10,863 bases of DNA from contig BHEQ01000050.1 in NCBI GenBank assembly GCA_003864535.1, positions 1 to 10,863 on the forward strand, given 5' to 3'. The translations under genes and the position numbers were made by a program. This document shows positions 7,146 through 10,863 of this stretch, piece after piece. The stretch is from Gammaproteobacteria bacterium. GTDB lineage: Bacteria; Pseudomonadota; Gammaproteobacteria; Cardiobacteriales; Wohlfahrtiimonadaceae. Below the pieces are notes generated by a model, which was not told the origin of the DNA, made no database searches, and saw only the letters and a program-made list of their open reading frames with translations. Each line of letters opens with the position of its first letter. Position 1 is the stretch's first letter.

Positions 7146-9191
7146 ATGAAATTTACTTCTATCGCCCCCATGGAAATTGATTTAAAAAAAGTTGATATTA
7201 CGGATCCTTTTTGGTCAGAATACCAACATCTCATTAAAGATATTGCCATTCCTTATCAATGGGGTGCACTTAATGATGCGATCCCAGATATCGAAGCTAG
7301 TCATTCAATTGAGAATTTTAAAATTGCTGCAGCAAAATTGGAAAATATTGCCCGACAAGATAATAATCCTCTAGAAAAAGAGGCTGAATTTTATGATATG
7401 GTTTTTCAAGATAGCGATCTTGCTAAATGGTTAGAAGCTGTAGCTTATAGCTTATGTAAATATCCAGATGCAGCTTTGGAGCAAACAGCTGATGAGACAA
7501 TTGAATTAATCATAAAAGCACAGCATAAAGATGGCTATATAAATACTTATTTTACGGTGAAAGAGCCTGACAATAGATGGACAAATCTAGCAGAATGCCA
7601 TGAGCTATATTGTGCAGGGCATTTAATTGAAGCTGCTGTTGCCTATTTTAATACGACAGGTAAGCGTAGGTTTTTAGATGCAATGTGTCGTTTTGTTGAT
7701 TATATCGATACTGTTTTTGGATTAGAAACTAATAAGCTCCAAGGCTATCCTGGTCATCCTGAGATTGAACTTGCTTTGATGCGCTTATATGAAGTGACAG
7801 GTAATGAGCGTTATCAATCTCTTGCACGTTATTTTGTTGAGCAGCGCGGAGCTAATTATGATTCTGATCAACATTATTATGCTGTTGAATCTAGAAAACG
7901 CTTAGGAGTTTATCATTATGATCATTATGGTCCTGCGTGGATGTCTAAAGATCGCGCTTACAGCCAAGCTCATCTTCCCATTAGTGATCAAAAAGTTGCG
8001 GTTGGTCACGCGGTACGCTTTGTATATTTATATACAGGAGTTGCCCATTTAGCCAGATTAAGCGCAGATAAGGATAAGATTGAGACTTGTAAACGCTTAT
8101 GGAATAACATGACCTGTCGCCAAATGTATATTACAGGAGCGATAGGCGCACAAGGACGCGGTGAGTCGTTTACCAGTGATTATGATTTGCCTAATGATAC
8201 TGCATATACAGAAACTTGCGCTTCTATAGGTTTGATTATGTTTGCAAATAGAATGATGCAACTAGAGCCTGATCGCATCTATACGGATGTTATGGAACGC
8301 GCTTTATATAATACTGTTTTGGCAGGTATGGCGTTAGATGGTAAACATTTTTTCTATGTAAATCCATTGGAAGTCTCACCCAAGCATATTCCGCATAATC
8401 ATATTTATGATCATGTTAAACCTGTGCGTCAACGCTGGTTTAGTTGTGCTTGTTGTCCACCTAATATTGCGCGGATCATCTCATCTTTAGGTCAATATAT
8501 TTATACTCAAAAAGATAAGGTAATATATACAAATTTATATATCGCAAGTCAAACAAAGTTAACTTTAAACAATGAAGAGGTAACTTTAACAATGGCATGT
8601 AATTATCCATGGGAAGAGCAAATCTCTTTAAAAGTCGCTTGTCAAAATGCTGTTGAGTATACAATTGCTTTGCGTTTACCGTTGTGGTGTAAAAATCCAA
8701 GTATTGCTGTTAACGGTCAGAAAATATCTTTAGATAAGATTAGCTTAAAAGGTTATGCGCACATCACGCGTGAATGGAAAAATGATGATCATATTGAATT
8801 AACTTTAAAAATGGAAGTATTAAGAGTAAAAAGTCATCCTAAATTACGCCAAAATATAGGAAAAATTGCAATTTCTCGTGGACCTTTAGTTTATTGTCTT
8901 GAACAAGCAGATAACGGAGAAGATTTACATCAATTAAGTTTAGCCCGCACAGCAACATTTGCATTAATAAAAGGCGTTGGTGCATTAACAGGTAAGACTT
9001 TACTCCAAACAACTCTTTTAAAAGAAGATGCTAATGATGATGAAGATAATAATGAAGATAATGATGCGCTGTATATTTTAGATTCCAAAACAGCTTCTAA
9101 AACACCGCAACCCGCAGTATTTGTTCCTTATTTTGCGTGGGGAAATCGCGGTATTGGAGAAATGCGTGTTTGGGTTGATGATTCTTATTAA
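7146..9191 (+). CDS. GH127 beta-L-arabinofuranosidase (DUF1680 family)
   Basis: A retaining glycosidase that releases L-arabinose from beta-L-arabinofuranosyl linkages, related to Bifidobacterium longum HypBA1 (658 residues; 681 here). An N-terminal alpha/alpha-barrel is followed by beta domains (from about 455). HypBA1 active-site residues are present at matching spacing: Glu340 in GRGESF (acid/base, HypBA1 Glu322), Glu356 and Cys358 in the ETCAS motif (zinc ligands, Glu338 and Cys340), and Cys436-Cys437 in CACCPPN (the nucleophile and a zinc ligand, Cys417 and Cys418). There is no signal peptide, so it should act in the cytoplasm on imported sugars. AGGAG precedes the ATG by 6 bases. Residues 626-640 form an Asp/Asn/Glu-rich insertion. 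It lies in the same direction as the transporter and feeds arabinose to AraA-B-D. The related family GH146 is the main alternative. Confidence 0.92.
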   Translation: MKFTSIAPMEIDLKKVDITDPFWSEYQHLIKDIAIPYQWGALNDAIPDIEASHSIENFKIAAAKLENIARQDNNPLEKEAEFYDMVFQDSDLAKWLEAVAYSLCKYPDAALEQTADETIELIIKAQHKDGYINTYFTVKEPDNRWTNLAECHELYCAGHLIEAAVAYFNTTGKRRFLDAMCRFVDYIDTVFGLETNKLQGYPGHPEIELALMRLYEVTGNERYQSLARYFVEQRGANYDSDQHYYAVESRKRLGVYHYDHYGPAWMSKDRAYSQAHLPISDQKVAVGHAVRFVYLYTGVAHLARLSADKDKIETCKRLWNNMTCRQMYITGAIGAQGRGESFTSDYDLPNDTAYTETCASIGLIMFANRMMQLEPDRIYTDVMERALYNTVLAGMALDGKHFFYVNPLEVSPKHIPHNHIYDHVKPVRQRWFSCACCPPNIARIISSLGQYIYTQKDKVIYTNLYIASQTKLTLNNEEVTLTMACNYPWEEQISLKVACQNAVEYTIALRLPLWCKNPSIAVNGQKISLDKISLKGYAHITREWKNDDHIELTLKMEVLRVKSHPKLRQNIGKIAISRGPLVYCLEQADNGEDLHQLSLARTATFALIKGVGALTGKTLLQTTLLKEDANDDEDNNEDNDALYILDSKTASKTPQPAVFVPYFAWGNRGIGEMRVWVDDSY

Positions 9192-9382
9192 TTTAAGCGG
9201 TTAGCATTTTTAGGGCTGGACATTAAGTAAGCTGTTTCTTCATAAGATTTAAAATCATCTAAACTTATAATTACTGCTGATTTTCCATTTTAGCGTGTAA
9301 TTAATAGCGGCGCATGATCATCATTTACCTTGTCAAGCATACCAGCTAGATTAATTTTAAAAATAAAACACATAGAAATCAT
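9188..9382 (-). pseudogene. Decayed YefM/Phd-type antitoxin gene
   Basis: Read on the - strand from an ATG at 9382, the frame gives a poorly matching first dozen residues, then NLAGMLDKVNDDHAPLLITR, an in-frame TAA, then NGKSAVIISLDDF and EETAYLMSSPKNANRLN before a second stop. This is the YefM antitoxin pattern: in E. coli YefM the residue where the stop falls is Gln (ITRQNGE), so one C-to-T change of a CAA codon explains it. The C-terminal part that neutralises the YoeB toxin is missing, and no yoeB follows. The 3' break lies exactly at the GH127 stop codon, with which the second stop overlaps. It sits 27 bases after the MazF-like toxin gene on the same strand. Confidence 0.82.
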
Positions 9383-9409
9383 AATGATATTTCTGCTGAG
9401 TAGTTACAA

Positions 9410-9781
9410 TTATTCTTTAAAAAAGTTTACCAGAGAATCACCACAAATTAGCGGTAATATTCTTTGGAGAACTTGGGTCATAACGTCATTTTCAGCGCAA
9501 GTTATGAATTTTGCGTTTCTATCTGTCCATGATAGAGTTTGGATTAAACTAGCTGCAACAACAGAAGGATACTCCAAATTCGAGATAGTTACTTCAGTTT
9601 GAGTATTGCGAATACTCGTGCTAATTGGGCAGCAAATAATTAAACCTGTATTGCGATTATATCCTTTGGAAGATAAAACTAATGCGGGTCTATATTTGCC
9701 AATTTCACGACCTTTGCTTGGCTCAAAATCCAAGATAATAATATCGTTTCTATCAGGTATATATGCAGTTTTAGCTATCAT
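9410..9781 (-). CDS. MazF/PemK-family toxin (mRNA interferase)
   Basis: A 123-residue protein of the MazF/PemK/ChpB family; these toxins cleave single-stranded mRNA at short sequences when the antitoxin is lost. The family pattern is complete: YIPDRNDIIILDFEPSKG at 7-24, then the GxxRPALVLS-type turn with Arg31-Pro32 (E. coli MazF Arg29 region), ICCPIST with Thr55 near the MazF Thr48 position, and the VAASLIQTLSW strand. The length is close to ChpB (116) and MazF (111). Its ATG lies inside the end of the antitoxin gene (11-base overlap), typical of translational coupling in a toxin-antitoxin pair. It appears intact. The cleavage specificity cannot be read from sequence. Confidence 0.92.
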   Translation of the reverse strand: MIAKTAYIPDRNDIIILDFEPSKGREIGKYRPALVLSSKGYNRNTGLIICCPISTSIRNTQTEVTISNLEYPSVVAASLIQTLSWTDRNAKFITCAENDVMTQVLQRILPLICGDSLVNFFKE

Positions 9782-10031
9782 AAATCTCCGTTTCTAGCAA
9801 TAAAGCCAGCTCATCTGCATGTGCAGCATAAGGGCTTAATGATTGAACTAGCTGCGCTTCAGTAAAAGGAAATGTATGTTTTTCCTGAGATTTACGAACT
9901 GTAAAGCCATCTTCAGTAATTTCAATATCAACCAGCATTCCTTGGGTTAAATTAGGAATATCTTTGATTGGACCTGCTAAGCGAAGAGCTAGGCTATTGC
10001 CCCATTTTTGTATTTTTGCATGAGTGATCAT
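9771..10031 (-). CDS. MazE-like antitoxin (AbrB/SpoVT fold)
   Basis: An 86-residue protein opening with AKIQKWGNSLALRLAGPI, the signature of the MazE/ChpS AbrB-type swapped-hairpin DNA-binding domain (about residues 3-50). The acidic C-terminal tail (about 60-86, with LALLLETEIYDS) should wrap the toxin. It represses its own promoter in known members, and a palindrome suited to that lies just upstream. AGAGG precedes the ATG by about 9 bases. It overlaps the toxin start by 11 bases and sits upstream of it, the normal order for this class. Confidence 0.92.
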   Translation of the reverse strand: MITHAKIQKWGNSLALRLAGPIKDIPNLTQGMLVDIEITEDGFTVRKSQEKHTFPFTEAQLVQSLSPYAAHADELALLLETEIYDS

Positions 10032-10052
10032 AATTCTTACCTCTTTTTATAT

Positions 10053-10070
10053 TCTACATTGTAGATACAA
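10053..10070. promoter_or_regulatory. Palindromic operator before the antitoxin gene
   Basis: Two overlapping palindromes occur: TCTACA-T-TGTAGA (10053-10065) and TTGTA-GA-TACAA (10059-10070). They lie around the predicted transcription start, between the -10 box and the ribosome-binding site. MazE-type antitoxins usually bind such sites, alone or with toxin, to repress their own operon. Confidence 0.65.
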
Positions 10071-10072
10071 GA

Positions 10073-10101
10073 ATTATATGATTTATATTATGCTATTGCA
10101 A
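10073..10101 (-). promoter_or_regulatory. Promoter of the toxin-antitoxin operon
   Basis: On the - strand, TTGCAA (10101-10096), a 17-base spacer and a perfect TATAAT (10078-10073) form a good sigma-70 promoter. The start point would fall near 10066, giving a leader of about 35 bases. It is clearly stronger than the araB promoter and overlaps no AraC-like site; the nearest AraC-like half-site ends 15 bases upstream of the -35. Confidence 0.75.
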
Positions 10102-10137
10102 GCAATTTCTATAAAACAAGTAAAATCCTGCTCAAAT

Positions 10138-10220
10138 CATAGATAAAAAAGCTATATCTATATATTTTTGTCCATGAGCACTTTACATGTCAAATAAAGA
10201 ACCTACAATCAAGCTACATT
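10138..10220. repeat. Second, orphan copy of the ara control region
   Basis: This segment aligns without gaps to 5350-5432 at a constant offset of 4788; by hand count 39 of the first 48 and 21 of the next 35 positions agree. Three elements are conserved: an I1-type AraC half-site on the - strand, TAGC-TTTTTTA-TCTATG (10154-10138), which has a better first box than the araB copy; the inverted + strand half-site ending in TCCATG (10160-10176); and a + strand promoter TTTACA-N16-TACAAT (10182-10209). An I2-like GAGC-N7-TACTTG occurs exactly 21 bp on (10133-10117) but is degenerate. No sugar gene is next to it: the toxin-antitoxin pair lies on one side and a transposase on the other. It is probably the promoter of a further arabinose-regulated gene now lost or displaced. 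Confidence 0.75.
10182..10209 (+). promoter_or_regulatory. Promoter within the orphan ara-like control region
   Basis: TTTACA (10182-10187) and TACAAT (10204-10209), each one mismatch from consensus and 16 bases apart, sit six bases after the + strand AraC-like half-site. Transcription would run to the right into 10216-10350, where there is no reading frame longer than a few codons, and then antisense to the transposase gene. Confidence 0.5.
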
Positions 10221-10335
10221 CTTTAGAGTATTTATCTATCTTTATAGGAATTGATAATAATAATAATATTAATTAGTTAAATATGATTATTATAAAGTAA
10301 ATACTACAAAAGCAGTAACTTCTCAATAACCAAAG
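10221..10335. other. Gene-free AT-rich spacer with a microsatellite
   Basis: Very AT-rich sequence with about five ATA repeats (10254-10268). An ATG at 10283 in the context AGTTAAATATG recalls the bases before the transporter start (AGTTAAATATATG), but it opens only five codons and has no ribosome-binding site. No other feature is recognised here. Confidence 0.4.
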
Positions 10336-10354
10336 GTAAAAATGATATTTTTAC
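10336..10354. repeat. Perfect inverted repeat at the end of the transposase gene
   Basis: GTAAAAAT-GAT-ATTTTTAC is an 8-bp perfect inverted repeat that includes the transposase stop codon (TAA, 10353-10351). It could form a hairpin at the end of that mRNA, but no T-run follows on the - strand. Its outer edge begins GTAA, which is how many IS66-family ends begin, so this may lie at or near the right-hand terminus of the element as read on the - strand. The other end is outside the window. Confidence 0.4.
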
Positions 10355-10863
10355 GTTGCTCTTTCTCTAATAATTTCAAAAAGTGGCGGAATTTTACCTG
10401 CTTTGGTGATTCGATCATAAATAAAGTCCCAAAAAGAGATTTTTAGTTTTCTTGCAGTTTTTTTGAGGCTTGCGAACGCATCTCGGCAAATCTTACCAAG
10501 ATCACTGCGTGTTCCGCCGCTTATTTTGGCTTTTTTGACAAATTCTCGAATATCTGTTTCGCTTCCATTTGTATGAATTGGAACATCTGGACGCGCTAAA
10601 ACAAGCAATAGTTCTGTTTTATGAGAGTATATCCGTGATAAAGCGCTGTCTAAGGTTGCAAAGCCTGTTTTTTTCGTGAAAATACGGTCAAACTCATCTG
10701 AGCAAAGCATCGCAAAATTATCATTTGGAGAAGATTTATACTCTTTTAAACACCTATAAAGCTTCCATATTTTATCAATAATTTTCGTAAGATCGCTGCG
10801 TTGTTTATCATCAAAACCAACAAGTTTCTTGATCAAACGCTCGGTGTGAACCCAGCATAAACC
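10351..10863 (-). CDS. IS66-like transposase, C-terminal part (partial)
   Basis: The frame is open to the right edge of the window, so the TTG at 10836 is not a real start. The nine codons upstream of it read GLCWVHTER, matching the CWxHxRR-like block of IS66-family DDE transposases. About 170 residues are visible. Near the C-terminus, HTNGSETDIREF corresponds to the family's NNxxERxxR motif, whose Glu (codon 10560-10558) is the likely third catalytic residue. It is followed by KISGGTRSDLG, SLKKTARKL and SFWDFIYDRI, as in IS66-like enzymes. No internal stop or frameshift is seen in this part. The N-terminal part and any accessory genes are outside the window, so activity cannot be judged. Confidence 0.75.
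   Translation of the reverse strand, partial: GLCWVHTERLIKKLVGFDDKQRSDLTKIIDKIWKLYRCLKEYKSSPNDNFAMLCSDEFDRIFTKKTGFATLDSALSRIYSHKTELLLVLARPDVPIHTNGSETDIREFVKKAKISGGTRSDLGKICRDAFASLKKTARKLKISFWDFIYDRITKAGKIPPLFEIIRERAT

Noticed and set aside
9330..9602. Plus-strand reading frame of about 90 codons opposite the toxin gene
   Set aside because: It lies opposite the clear MazF-like gene and the yefM remnant and shows no family resemblance.
10283..10300. Possible small gene starting at ATG 10283 behind the orphan promoter
   Set aside because: It stops after five codons and has no ribosome-binding site.

Overview
The window is AT-rich DNA that appears to come from a gammaproteobacterium. AraB, AraA, AraD and AraC can be read almost residue for residue against the enterobacterial proteins, but base composition and gene order are unlike Escherichia coli. 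A host-associated, plant-sugar-using gammaproteobacterium (for example an Orbales-type insect gut bacterium) would fit; that placement is inference only.

Layout. At the left edge (1-273, + strand) lies the C-terminal end of a gene that looks like an M48-type metallopeptidase with a TerB-like tail. Convergent to it, on the - strand, is a complete L-arabinose operon in the order araB-araA-araD-araC (5265 down to 288). Unlike the classical arrangement, araC is the last gene of the operon, not divergent from araB. Divergent from araB, across a 432-base control region, run a GPH-family sugar:cation symporter (5698-7071) and a cytoplasmic GH127 beta-L-arabinofuranosidase (7146-9191). The control region holds a recognisable AraC I1-I2 operator: two 17-bp half-sites in direct repeat, exactly 21 bp apart, next to a weak araB promoter.

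How the genes fit together. The symporter is expected to import arabinose-containing oligosaccharides or glycosides. GH127 then releases L-arabinose inside the cell. AraA (isomerase), AraB (kinase) and AraD (4-epimerase) convert arabinose to D-xylulose 5-phosphate, and AraC senses arabinose and activates transcription. No AraE or AraFGH arabinose transporter is present here, so the symporter may be the system's only local importer.

The right third (9188-10863) is accessory DNA on the - strand: a decayed yefM-type antitoxin gene (truncated, with an in-frame stop), an intact MazE/MazF-type toxin-antitoxin pair with its own promoter and palindromic operator, and the C-terminal part of an IS66-like transposase running off the right edge. 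Between the antitoxin and the transposase sits the most notable non-coding signal: 10138-10220 aligns without gaps to 5350-5432 of the ara control region (about 60 of 83 positions by hand count). The match keeps an AraC half-site and a possible promoter, but no arabinose gene follows it. It looks like an orphan arabinose-responsive promoter, whose gene was probably lost or displaced.

No rRNA, tRNA, CRISPR array or replication origin was seen.
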